Shown: one piece after another, positions 42,923-52,684 of the stretch | How positions within the stretch are numbered: the first letter of the stretch is position 1 | How the letters are laid out: every line of letters begins with the position of its first letter | Source of the DNA: CAYXLI01 sp964464925 | GTDB lineage: Bacteria > Acidobacteriota > Terriglobia > Bryobacterales > Bryobacteraceae | Reading direction: 5' to 3' | Length of the DNA: 64,000 nucleotides | Assembly: GCA_964464925.1 (NCBI GenBank) | Contig: CAYXLI010000021.1 | Coordinates: forward strand, 1-64,000 | Translations under genes and position numbers: made by a program | Notes under the pieces: generated by a model | Seen by the model: the letters and a program-made list of their open reading frames with translations, nothing else | Database searches by the model: none | Told to the model about the DNA's origin: nothing

Positions 42923-45440
42923 ATTCCAAAGCCTCCACCAGATTTCCGCGCACAGCCGACTCCGCCGGGCCGATTGCGGACAGGAACGCCGATCCGAGTA
43001 TCACGGGCACCAGGACGAGGGCGATGTTCACAGGGTACTCATAGTTCAGACGAATTCCCGCGAGATCCCGCCTCGCGATTTCCAGGCTGTAGTAAAGTTG
43101 CGCCGCTCCAACAATGAGCCCAAGCACCAGCCCCACAGTCCCGATGCACAGGGCTTCCAGCCAGATGGTCTTGCGAATTTGCCAACGCAGTCCGCCAATC
43201 GCCTGCAGTACGCCCAGTTCACGCCTGCGGTCGGTGATCGATACGGTCAAAGTGTTCACAATTCCCAAGATCGCCACCAGCACGGCGACGGCAATCTGCA
43301 CATAGGTTAATCCGAACCATTGATCCGTCAGCCGGAGGATGTACGCCTTCACCTCGGCGTTACTCAGAACGAAAATGCGCCGATTCCCGGTGTACTTTGC
43401 CAAGATGCGCCCCCTTACGGCTGCCGGATCGTCCTTGGCGTACACCCTCAAAACATTGAGCGTGTCATCTCTCCAATACTTCCGGTACAGGGCACGATCG
43501 ATCAGGATGCTGCCTTGTTGGTCCGAGTAGTCCGCCACCACGCCTACAATAGGCAGTTTGGCTTCCCCTGCCGGCGCATTCAGTTTCAGCACGTCTCCGT
43601 ATCGGTAGCCGTGCAGGAGGGAGAAGTTCTCTGAGACCATGACGCCTTCCTGGTTCGCCGTTCTTCGATACATCTCTTCCTGTTTCCCGGCAACGGACGG
43701 TAGCTTGACATGCCTTCCCACATCTCGAACGTCTACAGCGACCATCATGATCGGCTTTCCATCGATCAGAATGCGGGCGGTCCGTGCTCCCTGCACATCG
43801 CCCACACCCGGAATGGCACGAATCTCCTGTTCCATCGATCCTGGAAACCGGAAGCTTCGTTTCGTAAGGCTCTCCGAGGTAGTGACAAACAGATCAGGGT
43901 TCAATGCCACACGCAGCCAGTCCATGATGGACGAGTAACTCGCTCGCGCCACTCCGGCCAGCGAAATCACCAGACCCAAAGACAGCATCAGCGCAGCCAC
44001 TGTGCCGGACGTCCTTCGTGGAGCCTGAATGAGACTATCCGCGGCCAGCGTCCCTTCCACTGGGTGAACCAGCTTCAGCAAGGGGCGGATTGCCCGGGCG
44101 ATCCACAGCGCAAACGTCGGCACCAGTAGCAACCCCGCCACCACGGCGAAGAAATATCCCGCATAGAAGAAGTGGTTGCTGATCACGCACCACACCGAAA
44201 GGCCGATCAGCACCAATGCGAGCACTCGCCGTATGCGGGTCTCATGCTCGGTTAAGAACTGAAACCTGCCCTTCTGCAGAGCCTGGATCGGATCCACGGT
44301 CGCCGCATTGCGCGCAGGGATGACAGCCGCGATCAGGCTGGTTAAGACGCCAATCGCGAGCGCTCCGCCCAGCAGAACGGGATTCGTGGTCAATTCCTCC
44401 GTCTTTTGGGCAACTCCGTAAATTTCGCCGAGCAGGCCGCCGATATACCCTGCCATCCCGCGAGCGATCAGGATCCCGAACAGGATGCCGATCACCGATC
44501 CGGCAAGCCCCAGTACCGCACTCTCCATCAGGAAAAGATTGCGAATCTGCCCCCTGGTCGCGCCGAGCGCCCGCAGAATCCCGATCTCGTTCCGCCGTTG
44601 CGCCACCGCAATAGAAAACGTGTTGTAGATGATGAACATCCCGATAAAGAGAGCGAAAAGGCTTGTGATATTCGCGCTCATTGCATACACGCGTGAAAGC
44701 GATTCGAACTGTTGCCCGCGCGATTGTGGCGACTCTACCTGGTAGCCAGGCCCGAGCAGTGCTTCGAGCTTCTTGCGTACATCTTCCGGACGTAATCCGT
44801 CCTGCACCGCGAGATCAATTCGATCGAACGTCCGCCCGCGCCCAAATACCTTCTGAGCCGCGTAGATATCCATGATGGCGAGGTTGCCGCCGAATGCACT
44901 GGCTAAACCGCCGGACTTCATGATGCCGCGCACCGTGAACTGCTTCTCGCCGTCCATCGTCTTCATCGGCAGCTTGCTGTTGATGCCGAGATGATTCTCT
45001 TCCGCAAACGTCCTGGTGATCATGATCGAATCCGGCTGCGCCAGAAAGACCAGCGGATCCTCGATCACTGCTTGATCCCCAGTCTCCAGATCGTACGACC
45101 GCAGGCTGCGGTCGCCCGTCATATCAATGCCGAGAATTAGGACGTTGTTGGGCGCCTGGACCGTCGCTTCGATCACCGGTACGGCCACTTTCACTTCACT
45201 CACGGCCTGAACTCTCTCTAACACGTCTTCCGGGAAGCCGGTCTCCCCCGCGGAGATCTGCAACTGCGTCACTCCGGCGATCTGATCCACAGTCTTATAG
45301 AACGCGAATAGAACCGACTGATTCGCCGTATGCATGCCCACAAATACAGCCACTCCGAGCACGATGCCGGCTATGGTCAGCAGCGTTCGCAGCAAGTGCT
45401 TGCGCACATACTGCCACGTGATCAACCTCAACAGGATCAA
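42915..45440 (-). CDS. ABC transporter permease, FtsX/MacB/LolC-like, two-lobed
   Basis: 841 aa from the TTG at 45440, which overlaps the ATPase stop (TTGA) and follows GGAGG by 10 nt; an ATG at 45494 would sit well inside the ATPase gene. N-terminal membrane helix 'LLRTLLTIAGIVLGVAVFVG', a large periplasmic MacB-type domain, then three helices near 'SLFALFIGMFIIYNTFSIAV' with 'RRNEIGILRALGATRGQIRN' (given in part). A second permease lobe repeats this at the C-terminus ('RRRELGVLQAIGGLRWQI'). It should extract a lipid or lipoprotein from the inner membrane using its ATPase partner. Confidence 0.88.
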   Translation of the reverse strand: MILLRLITWQYVRKHLLRTLLTIAGIVLGVAVFVGMHTANQSVLFAFYKTVDQIAGVTQLQISAGETGFPEDVLERVQAVSEVKVAVPVIEATVQAPNNVLILGIDMTGDRSLRSYDLETGDQAVIEDPLVFLAQPDSIMITRTFAEENHLGINSKLPMKTMDGEKQFTVRGIMKSGGLASAFGGNLAIMDIYAAQKVFGRGRTFDRIDLAVQDGLRPEDVRKKLEALLGPGYQVESPQSRGQQFESLSRVYAMSANITSLFALFIGMFIIYNTFSIAVAQRRNEIGILRALGATRGQIRNLFLMESAVLGLAGSVIGILFGILIARGMAGYIGGLLGEIYGVAQKTEELTTNPVLLGGALAIGVLTSLIAAVIPARNAATVDPIQALQKGRFQFLTEHETRIRRVLALVLIGLSVWCVISNHFFYAGYFFAVVAGLLLVPTFALWIARAIRPLLKLVHPVEGTLAADSLIQAPRRTSGTVAALMLSLGLVISLAGVARASYSSIMDWLRVALNPDLFVTTSESLTKRSFRFPGSMEQEIRAIPGVGDVQGARTARILIDGKPIMMVAVDVRDVGRHVKLPSVAGKQEEMYRRTANQEGVMVSENFSLLHGYRYGDVLKLNAPAGEAKLPIVGVVADYSDQQGSILIDRALYRKYWRDDTLNVLRVYAKDDPAAVRGRILAKYTGNRRIFVLSNAEVKAYILRLTDQWFGLTYVQIAVAVLVAILGIVNTLTVSITDRRRELGVLQAIGGLRWQIRKTIWLEALCIGTVGLVLGLIVGAAQLYYSLEIARRDLAGIRLNYEYPVNIALVLVPVILGSAFLSAIGPAESAVRGNLVEALEYE

Positions 45441-46111
45441 CGGCGCGTATCCTCCACGATGTGGCCGTCGCGCAGCGTAATCGTGCGCGGACAACTCCCG
45501 GCCACGCTGCGGTCATGCGTCACCAGCAGAATGGTCGCGTTCAACCGCTCGTGCAAATCGCGGATGAGGGCCAGAATATCTGCTCCTGTGTGCGTATCGA
45601 GGTTGCCGGTAGGCTCATCTGCCAGCAGCACGGGCGGGTACACAGACAACGCTCTCGCGATCGCTACACGCTGCCTCTCTCCCCCGGACAGCTCCTCCGG
45701 CAAATGACCCAGTCTTGCGTTGAGCTTCACCAGCCTCAACAACTCTCTCGCACGCTCGTCCGTTTTGTTTTTCGGCCACCCACGAAGATGAAGCGGAATG
45801 GCAACGTTTTCTAGACAGGTCAACGTTGGCAGCAAGTTGAAGAACTGGAAAATGAAACCGATCTTGTCGCGCCGAACTTTTGTGAGTGAATCGTCATCAA
45901 GGCCGCTGACTCTCTGCCCGTCAATGACGATTTCGCCAGACGTAGGGTGATCCAAACCGCCGATCAGGTTGAGCAGTGTGGACTTGCCCGAACCTGATGG
46001 GCCAACCAGAGAAACCATCTCACCCTTCGCAATATCAAGCGAGATGTTCTCGAGTGCTGTAACCTCTTTTTTGCCCTCGTACTTCTTTGTTACTGAACGA
46101 AGATGGATCAA
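45437..46111 (-). CDS. ABC transporter ATP-binding protein (LolD/MacB type)
   Basis: 224 aa. Walker A is 'GPSGSGKSTL' (37-46), the signature 'LSGGERQRVAIARAL' is near 140, and Walker B is 'VLLADEPTGNLD'. The length and 'RRDKIGFIFQFFNLLPTLTC' (Q-loop; given in part) fit the LolD/MacB/FtsE branch. It powers the permease encoded immediately downstream. It is the first gene of a minus-strand run that continues with permease, LolA-like protein, barrel and radical SAM protein. The divergent MscS gene starts 57 bp away. Confidence 0.95.
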   Translation of the reverse strand: MIHLRSVTKKYEGKKEVTALENISLDIAKGEMVSLVGPSGSGKSTLLNLIGGLDHPTSGEIVIDGQRVSGLDDDSLTKVRRDKIGFIFQFFNLLPTLTCLENVAIPLHLRGWPKNKTDERARELLRLVKLNARLGHLPEELSGGERQRVAIARALSVYPPVLLADEPTGNLDTHTGADILALIRDLHERLNATILLVTHDRSVAGSCPRTITLRDGHIVEDTRR

Positions 46112-46167
46112 ATCTAAATGATGACACGATCACGGCCATCGATCTCCTAAAATGCAAATAAGGCCGC

Positions 46168-47148
46168 ATGACTGAAAAATTGATGCCACTGGCGATCTTC
46201 GGCATTGCCCTGCTGATTGCCGTTGTCATTCGCCACATCATCTTCGAGATAGTGCGGCGGAGGGCCCCTGCTCACCCCAACTTCGCTTCAGTTGCCCTCG
46301 AAGCCACGCGCCTGCCGTCAGTCCTTTGGAGCCTTGCCTTCGCTCTCGAAGTCGCGCTGCGCTACGCGCAATTGAGCGACCGCCAGGTGGACCTCGCAAC
46401 GCGGCTGATTCTTGCGTTCCTCATCATCAGCATCAGCCTCGTTGTCTCGTCTGTCATGGTCCGCATGCTCATGGTCTACGGCGAGCGCAACCACATGCCC
46501 TTCGCGGTTGCCGGGCTATCGCAAACCCTGACGCGCGTCGTCGTCCTCAGTATCGGCGCGCTCATTCTCTTGCGGCACTTCAACATCAGCATCACGCCGA
46601 TTCTGACAGCATTAGGTGTCGGCGGTTTGGCCGTTGCCCTGGCACTGCAAGACACACTGGCCAACTTTTTTGCGGGCGTGCACATCCTGGTGGAGAACCC
46701 TATATCGCTTGGCGACTACATCAAGATAGGCGACAGTGACGAAGGCATCGTCAGCGATATCGGATGGCGTACCACTCGCATTCGCACCGGCGCAAACAAC
46801 ACCATTGTTGTGCCGAACACCAAGATCACCTCCGGAATTCTCACGAACTTCAGCGTACCGAGTTCACGCACCAGTGCCGAAGTGCTGATCCTGGTAGCGT
46901 ATGACGCCGATGTCGACCTCATCGCTCAGCTTGCCATGGAAACCGCCGCCCAAACTACAGGCGTGTTGGAGGAACCGGGACCGGCGGTGCTCTTCGACCC
47001 CGGCATCCTGCCAACACACATGCAGCTCAAGCTGGTAGTCCATGTGGCCAGCCAACTCGAAAAGGGTGCCGTGCAATCGCGGCTCCGCGTATCGCTCCTG
47101 AAGAAGTTCCGCGAACACCATGTCCCGCTTCCGGTGATCCGGAGCTGA
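46168..47148 (+). CDS. Small-conductance mechanosensitive channel (MscS family)
   Basis: 326 aa. Membrane helices lie near 5-25, 70-95 and 110-160. The pore helix region and beta domain are recognisable: 'ILTALGVGGLAVALALQDTL', 'FFAGVHILVENPISLGDYIK', 'GIVSDIGWRTTRIRTGANNT' and 'VVPNTKITSGILTNFS'. MscS channels open under membrane tension to release solutes. It is divergent from the ABC ATPase gene and followed 4 bp later by hyuA, which may only reflect gene packing. Confidence 0.92.
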   Translation: MTEKLMPLAIFGIALLIAVVIRHIIFEIVRRRAPAHPNFASVALEATRLPSVLWSLAFALEVALRYAQLSDRQVDLATRLILAFLIISISLVVSSVMVRMLMVYGERNHMPFAVAGLSQTLTRVVVLSIGALILLRHFNISITPILTALGVGGLAVALALQDTLANFFAGVHILVENPISLGDYIKIGDSDEGIVSDIGWRTTRIRTGANNTIVVPNTKITSGILTNFSVPSSRTSAEVLILVAYDADVDLIAQLAMETAAQTTGVLEEPGPAVLFDPGILPTHMQLKLVVHVASQLEKGAVQSRLRVSLLKKFREHHVPLPVIRS

Positions 47149-47152
47149 GCCC

Positions 47153-48979
47153 ATGCGAATCGGAATCGATGCAGGCGGCACATTTACAGACTTCCTCGTC
47201 GTACACGACGACGGCCATCTGGAGAGTTTCAAAATCCGTTCGAGCCCTGCGGATCCAGCCAGCGTGATCCTGGAGGGAATCCGGCGCGCAGCCGGTCCTA
47301 AAAGAATCGACGTAGTACACGGCTCCACCGTTGCCACAAACGCTCTGCTGGAACGCAAAGGCGCTCGCACCGCGCTCGTCGCTACGCGCGGCTTCGAAGA
47401 CGTCATTCGCATCGGACGACAGAACCGTGCGGAACTCTACAATCTCAATCCTTCGCCGCCACACGGGCTGGTGTGGCGCACATTCGGAGTGGACGAGCGC
47501 ACGCTGTATGACGGCACTATCCTCAAGCCCGTCACGGAAGTGCCTAAGCTGCCACCCGTCGAATCGGTGGCGATCTGTTTTCTTCATTCGTATCAGAACG
47601 CCGCCAATGAACAGGCCGCTCTGAAGGCGCTTGCCGGCGATTACTACCTCTGCGCTTCCCATGAAGTCTCGCCCGAGTTCCGCGAATACGAGCGAACTTC
47701 GACCACCGTCCTGAACGCTTATGTCGGTCCGCTGATGGACCGCTATCTCGCTGCGCTCGAAGCCGGTACAAAGGCCCGGCTCTCGATCATGCAATCGAAT
47801 GGCGGCCTGATCCGGGCTTCCGAAGCGCGCCGGCTGGCCGTACGCACGCTGCTCTCTGGTCCTGCGGGCGGAGTCGTGGGCGCGAGCGGCGTGGCCCGGC
47901 TGTCCGGCTTCGAGAACATACTCGGTTTCGACATGGGCGGCACATCCACCGACGTGAGCCTGTGCGAGGGCCGCCCTCACCAGACTATGGAAGCCAGTAT
48001 CGATGGCTTCCCAATCCGGGTGCCGATCCTTGACATCCACACCGTCGGGGCGGGAGGCGGCTCTATCGCACGTGTAGACGAAGGCGGTCTGCTTCGGGTT
48101 GGTCCAGAGAGTGCGGGGGCAGACCCCGGCCCCGCCTGTTATGGCAAGGGTGAACTGCCGACCGTGACCGATGCGCACGTTGTGCTGGGCCGCATCACGC
48201 CAGATCAGTTCCTCGGCGGAGGAATGCAGATCAACACCGGGCGTGCGGAGGCCGCAGTGGCGTGCATCGCACGAGCGCTACGGCTGACGGTGCAAGATGC
48301 CGCTCGTGGCATTCTGCGCGTTGCGAACGCGAATATGGAGCGCGCGATACGGGTCGTCTCCGTGGAGCGCGGGCACGACCCGCGCCGGTTCGCGCTACTC
48401 GCGTTCGGCGGATGCGGCGGCCTGCATGCGTGCGAACTGGCGGAACAGCTCAGCATGCGCACGGTACTTGTGCCCGCATACGCCGGTGTCCTTTCTGCAT
48501 TGGGCATGCTGCTGGCGGATCGCGTCCGCGACTACTCGGCCGGCCTGGTGGGACGGAGCGATAACGACGCCGTCTTCCGCAAACTGGAGCGACAGGCCCA
48601 CCAGGACCTCAAAGGCGCCACACTCGAACGCCTGTACGACATGCGCTACAGCGGCCAGAGCTACGAACTCACGGTCACCGATGTGGCTGGCTTCCATGGC
48701 GAGCACGAGCGGGTCTACGGCTACGCCGACCGCGATCGCCCCGTCGAGTACGTGGCGGCGCGGGTTCGCGCGGTGGTTGCGGTCGAGCCGCTGCCGTTGA
48801 AAGCTCCATGGCGGTTGGAGCCGGATGGGCCGGGGCGGTTCCGCCGCGTTCCGGGCAAGCAGCGTGCCCGCACCTACAAAGGCCCGGCGCTGATCGCCGA
48901 TTACGGCGCCACGACGCTAGTGCCGACCGGATGGACGTTCCGGCTGGACCGCATAGGCACACTCATAATCGAACGTTAG
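47153..48979 (+). CDS. Hydantoinase/oxoprolinase subunit A family (HyuA)
   Basis: 608 aa, somewhat shorter than common HyuA (about 680). N-terminal Hydant_A_N: 'MRIGIDAGGTFTDFLVVHDD' with the phosphate-binding GGTFTD, then 'VHGSTVATNALLERKG'. The main domain has 'ILGFDMGGTSTDVSL', 'TVGAGGGSIARVDEGG' and 'GPACYGKGELPTVTDAHVVL'. Family members use ATP to open hydantoin, oxoproline or acetone-type substrates, usually with a HyuB subunit. No HyuB lies next to it, so the partner is elsewhere or the protein works alone. Its stop overlaps that of the polyprenyl synthase gene by 3 nt on the other strand. Confidence 0.88.
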   Translation: MRIGIDAGGTFTDFLVVHDDGHLESFKIRSSPADPASVILEGIRRAAGPKRIDVVHGSTVATNALLERKGARTALVATRGFEDVIRIGRQNRAELYNLNPSPPHGLVWRTFGVDERTLYDGTILKPVTEVPKLPPVESVAICFLHSYQNAANEQAALKALAGDYYLCASHEVSPEFREYERTSTTVLNAYVGPLMDRYLAALEAGTKARLSIMQSNGGLIRASEARRLAVRTLLSGPAGGVVGASGVARLSGFENILGFDMGGTSTDVSLCEGRPHQTMEASIDGFPIRVPILDIHTVGAGGGSIARVDEGGLLRVGPESAGADPGPACYGKGELPTVTDAHVVLGRITPDQFLGGGMQINTGRAEAAVACIARALRLTVQDAARGILRVANANMERAIRVVSVERGHDPRRFALLAFGGCGGLHACELAEQLSMRTVLVPAYAGVLSALGMLLADRVRDYSAGLVGRSDNDAVFRKLERQAHQDLKGATLERLYDMRYSGQSYELTVTDVAGFHGEHERVYGYADRDRPVEYVAARVRAVVAVEPLPLKAPWRLEPDGPGRFRRVPGKQRARTYKGPALIADYGATTLVPTGWTFRLDRIGTLIIER

Positions 48980-49977
48980 AACTCGCGGTCAGTGACCAGG
49001 TCGGTGACGGCCAGGAGAGCCCGCTGGTAGGGCGACTCCGGGAACCCGGCGATGATCGTGCGGGCCTTGTCAGCAAAGAACTGCGCACGCGCTTTGGCCC
49101 GATCGATGCCGCTCTGCTGGCGGATAAACGAGAGCACGTCCTTGAAGGGCACGTTGTCGTAGCTCTTGTCGTGGAGGACGGTCTCGACCAGATGACGGCC
49201 GGTTCCGTTGCTGTTCTCCAGGGCGTAGATCAGCGGCAGCGTTACTTTGCCCTCCCGCAGGTCATTGCCGACAGGCTTGCCGAGCGTCTTTTCCCGAGCG
49301 GTGAAGTCGAGAATGTCGTCAACCAACTGGAATGCAATGCCGAGGTTCCAGGCGAACTCGGCGAGTTTGCGCTCATTGACCTCGTCGGCTCCTCCAACCA
49401 GAGCGCCAAGCCGGGCACAGGCTGAAAAGAGGCTGGCGGTTTTGCGATCCACCAACTCCATATAGTCGGCTTCGGAGACATCGATCTTGCCGATCCGTTC
49501 GAGTTGGATCAACTCGCCTTCCACCATCGCCTGCGTTAGGGAGATGAGCACGTCGAGGACGTGAAAATTGCGCTCCCGCAGGGCGATCTGGAACGCCTGC
49601 ATGTACAGCCAGTCACCCGCCAAAACGGAGGTGTGATTGCCCCAGATGACGTTCGTAGACGGCTTGCCGCGCCGGGTTTCGGCGACGTCGATGATATCGT
49701 CGTGAACCAGCGTGGCGGTGTGGATCATTTCCACCACGGCAGCCATGCGTATGGACGCAGGGGATGCTTCGCCGAACAGCTTCGCCGAGAGGAGGACCAG
49801 GATGGGACGCAGGCGTTTGCCGCCGTTCGCGCTCAGGTATTTGGCGATTTGCGTGACGGCGCTGACCGACGCAATGGATTCGAGATCGATCTCACGCTCT
49901 ACCTTGCGCAGGTCGTCCTTGACGAGTTCCAGAATTTCTCTGGCGGTCAAAGACTGCCCGAGGTTGCTAAGTCCCAT
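48976..49977 (-). CDS. Polyprenyl diphosphate synthase (trans-isoprenyl, octaprenyl-like)
   Basis: 333 aa. The first Asp-rich motif is 'LVHDDIIDVAETRRGKPS' (DDxxD), and the second is 'LVDDILDFTAREKTLGKPVG'. 'NGGKRLRPILVLLSAKLFG' binds the diphosphate. It extends allylic diphosphate with IPP to make the quinone side chain, by length likely octaprenyl or heptaprenyl. It is last in the larC-metG-tatD run, with 17 bp after tatD, and converges on hyuA. Confidence 0.92.
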   Translation of the reverse strand: MGLSNLGQSLTAREILELVKDDLRKVEREIDLESIASVSAVTQIAKYLSANGGKRLRPILVLLSAKLFGEASPASIRMAAVVEMIHTATLVHDDIIDVAETRRGKPSTNVIWGNHTSVLAGDWLYMQAFQIALRERNFHVLDVLISLTQAMVEGELIQLERIGKIDVSEADYMELVDRKTASLFSACARLGALVGGADEVNERKLAEFAWNLGIAFQLVDDILDFTAREKTLGKPVGNDLREGKVTLPLIYALENSNGTGRHLVETVLHDKSYDNVPFKDVLSFIRQQSGIDRAKARAQFFADKARTIIAGFPESPYQRALLAVTDLVTDREF

Positions 49978-49994
49978 GGGAAACTCTCAGTGTA

Positions 49995-50798
49995 CTACGT
50001 GATACCGAATACCCTATGTACATTGGATGTCGTCGCAGCGGCAACTGACGCGAAATCCTGGCCTCGCAGTTCGGCCAGTTTTTCCGCTGTGTAAACGACG
50101 TATGATGGTTCATTGCGTTTGCCTCTGTAGGGTATCGGAGCCAGATATGGCGAGTCCGTTTCAACCAACAACCGGTCAATCGGAATTAGCCTGGCTGCTT
50201 CGTGGACGTCAATGGCTTTCGGATACGTGACAACTCCCGAGAAGCTGACGTAGTAGCCCCTTTCATTTGCCAGCTTTGCCTCGTTTGGCCCACCGGTGAA
50301 GCAGTGCAGAATGCAGGGCAGCCCGGTGGAATCCCAATGCTGCTCCAATAATGTGAAAGTATCCTCCCAGGCGTCACGCGTGTGGATCACGATGGGCTTG
50401 CGGGCATCAGCGGCCATTTCCAATTGCCGGAGGAAGAGGCGGTGCTGCTCCTCAAGCGCGACCGGCTTCCAATAGTAGTCGATCCCGATTTCGCCCATGG
50501 CCACGACCTTGGGATGCCGGAGGAGTTCGGGGAGGCGGTTTAGATGTTCCTCCTGTGCATCCTTGGCAAACTGCGGGTGAATGCCCACGGTCGCATACAT
50601 AGGTTCATATTTTTCGGCCAAGCGTATGCCGGATTCAAGATCCGGGAGAGCATCGCCGGTGCCGATAGCGATCATCTTTGTCACGCCGGCATCGAGTGCG
50701 CGCTGGATGGTGGCGTCGCGGTCGTCTGTGAAGCGGGCGTCGTCGATGTGGCAGTGAGAGTCAACTAGCGATGTGGCACCGCCCGGCGGTTGCGTCAT
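49995..50798 (-). CDS. TatD-family metal-dependent deoxyribonuclease
   Basis: 267 aa. 'LVDSHCHIDDARF' gives the HxH metal site. Further ligands are in 'GEIGIDYYWKPV' (Glu), 'KPIVIHTRDAWEDT' (His), 'ILHCFTGGPNEA' (His) and 'LLVETDSPYLAPIPYRGKRN' (Asp). Family members are 3'-5' DNA nucleases or RNases. It overlaps the metG stop by 4 nt; metG-tatD pairing is common in bacteria. Confidence 0.93.
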   Translation of the reverse strand: MTQPPGGATSLVDSHCHIDDARFTDDRDATIQRALDAGVTKMIAIGTGDALPDLESGIRLAEKYEPMYATVGIHPQFAKDAQEEHLNRLPELLRHPKVVAMGEIGIDYYWKPVALEEQHRLFLRQLEMAADARKPIVIHTRDAWEDTFTLLEQHWDSTGLPCILHCFTGGPNEAKLANERGYYVSFSGVVTYPKAIDVHEAARLIPIDRLLVETDSPYLAPIPYRGKRNEPSYVVYTAEKLAELRGQDFASVAAATTSNVHRVFGIT

Positions 50799-52684
50799 TT
50801 GAGGCGCGCTCCGACGGGAACCTCTTCGAGGAAGCTAGCGAGGACGGGGTTGCCGCCTTCGAGCGAGGCGGCGACGACCATGCCCTGGCTTTCGATACCG
50901 CGCATCTTGCGCGGGGCGAGATTCGCTACGATCACTACCTTGCGGCCGATGAGAGATGCCGGCTCATAATGCTTCGCGATGCCGGCTAGGATCGTGCGGG
51001 GCTTGGACTCACCGATGTCGATGGTGAGATGGAGGAGTTTGTCGGCTCCCTTGACTGCTTCCGCCGTCTTCACTTCACCGACGCGGAGATCGACTTTGCC
51101 GAAATCGTCGATGGTGATGGTGGGCGACACCTCAATTTTGGGAGCAGGCGCTTTACCGACCAGGGCAGCTTGGCGTTCGGACTCCTGCTGTTCCAGTTCG
51201 ACCATCTTCGGAATGACTACTTTCGGGTCGAGGCGCGGGAAGATGGGCTGCACTTCTCCGACTTTCACGCCTTCGGGTAGATAGCCCCATTTCAGGTCCA
51301 GGGGTGGCTCAGCGGTGAATCCCATTTGCCGCCAAATGCGTTCACAAGCATGGGGAATTGCGGGGTAAGCAAGTGCCGTGGCGAGGCGGACTATCTCCGC
51401 CGCGGTGTAGAGAACGCGATCGAGTTCCGCGCTTGCCTCGCCGTTTTTCGCGAGTTTCCAGGGCGCTTTCTGGACGATGTACTGATCGGCTTGAGAAATC
51501 AGGCCCCAGATGGATTCGAGCGCCTTAGAGAACTCGAATTTGTTATACGAATCGGTGACGCTGGAAACGATCTCTCTTGTTTCGATCTCCGGTTCGCAGG
51601 GTTGAGGAACAACGCCACTGCGGTATTGGTGGATCATGCTCAGCGTGCGGCTGGCCAGGTTGCCGAGGCCGTTAGCGAGATCCGAATTGTAGCGTTGGAC
51701 GAGAGCATCGTAGCTGAAACTACCGTCCTTGCCAAAAACGATTTCGCGGAGGAGGAAGTAGCGGAGCGCATCGTCGCCCATGACGTCCGTGATCGGGGTA
51801 GCGCGCACAATGTTGCCCCGCGACTTGCTCATCTTGTCGTTTTCAAAGAGCAGCCATCCGTGCGCGAACACCTTCTTAGGGAGCGGCAGCCCGGCGGCCA
51901 TGAGGAACGCGGGCCAGTAAATCGAGTGGAAGCGCACGATCTCCTTACCGATCAGGTGGAGGTCAGCGGGCCAGAGGTTTTCGCCTTCGACAGCGCTCAT
52001 ATAAGTGGTGAGCGCATCAAACCAGACGTAGAAAACGTGATTGCCCTCGACCGGAAGGGGGATGCCCCACTTGATGGTCGTGCGGCTGATGGAGAGATCC
52101 TTCAAGGGCTGCTGAAGAAACGAGAGGATTTCGTTGCGGCGCGTTTCGGGCTCGAGGAAATCCGTATCGCGAATCAGCTCGATGACTTTGTCCTGAAAGG
52201 CGGAGAGCTTAAAGAAGTAATTCTCTTCGGTGACGGTCTCGGTGGGGCGGCCGCAGTCGGGGCAGGGATCGCCCGGCTTGGCATCGTTCACGTAGAGTTC
52301 GTCGAAGACGCAGTACTGGCCGGTGTAGGAACCTTTATAGATGTAACCAGCGTCGTAGCAGCGGCGGAAGAGATCCTGGACCACCTTCGCGTGCTGCGGG
52401 CTGGTGGTGCGCTGGAACCGATCGATCTGGAGGCCGAGCCGCTGCCACTGGGTGCGGAACTCTTCCGAGATGAGGTCAGTGAACTCTTGGGGCGTCTTGC
52501 CGACGGCCTGGGCGGCGCGTTCGATCTTCTGACCATGCTCATCGGTGCCGGTGGTGAGCGTTACGTCAAAGCCCTGCATCGCTTTGAAGCGTTTGATGGT
52601 ATCGGCGGCGATCGTCGTATATGTATGGCCGATGTGCGGCGCGGCGTTGACGTAATAGATCGGGGTTGTCAGGTAATATTTCAT
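50795..52684 (-). CDS. metG: Methionyl-tRNA synthetase
   Basis: 629 aa. The class I motif HIGH is at 17-20 ('AAPHIGHTYT') and KMSKS near 284 ('ENDKMSKSRGN'). A zinc site shows 'DPCPDCGRPTETV'; only one knuckle is seen, as in the short bacterial form. The anticodon-binding domain follows, then a C-terminal EMAP/Trbp111 tRNA-binding domain (about 520-629; 'DFGKVDLRVGEVKTAEAVKG' (given in part), 'LAPRKMRGIESQGMVVAA'). It charges tRNA-Met. It overlaps both larC and tatD by 4 nt. Confidence 0.97.
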   Translation of the reverse strand: MKYYLTTPIYYVNAAPHIGHTYTTIAADTIKRFKAMQGFDVTLTTGTDEHGQKIERAAQAVGKTPQEFTDLISEEFRTQWQRLGLQIDRFQRTTSPQHAKVVQDLFRRCYDAGYIYKGSYTGQYCVFDELYVNDAKPGDPCPDCGRPTETVTEENYFFKLSAFQDKVIELIRDTDFLEPETRRNEILSFLQQPLKDLSISRTTIKWGIPLPVEGNHVFYVWFDALTTYMSAVEGENLWPADLHLIGKEIVRFHSIYWPAFLMAAGLPLPKKVFAHGWLLFENDKMSKSRGNIVRATPITDVMGDDALRYFLLREIVFGKDGSFSYDALVQRYNSDLANGLGNLASRTLSMIHQYRSGVVPQPCEPEIETREIVSSVTDSYNKFEFSKALESIWGLISQADQYIVQKAPWKLAKNGEASAELDRVLYTAAEIVRLATALAYPAIPHACERIWRQMGFTAEPPLDLKWGYLPEGVKVGEVQPIFPRLDPKVVIPKMVELEQQESERQAALVGKAPAPKIEVSPTITIDDFGKVDLRVGEVKTAEAVKGADKLLHLTIDIGESKPRTILAGIAKHYEPASLIGRKVVIVANLAPRKMRGIESQGMVVAASLEGGNPVLASFLEEVPVGARLK

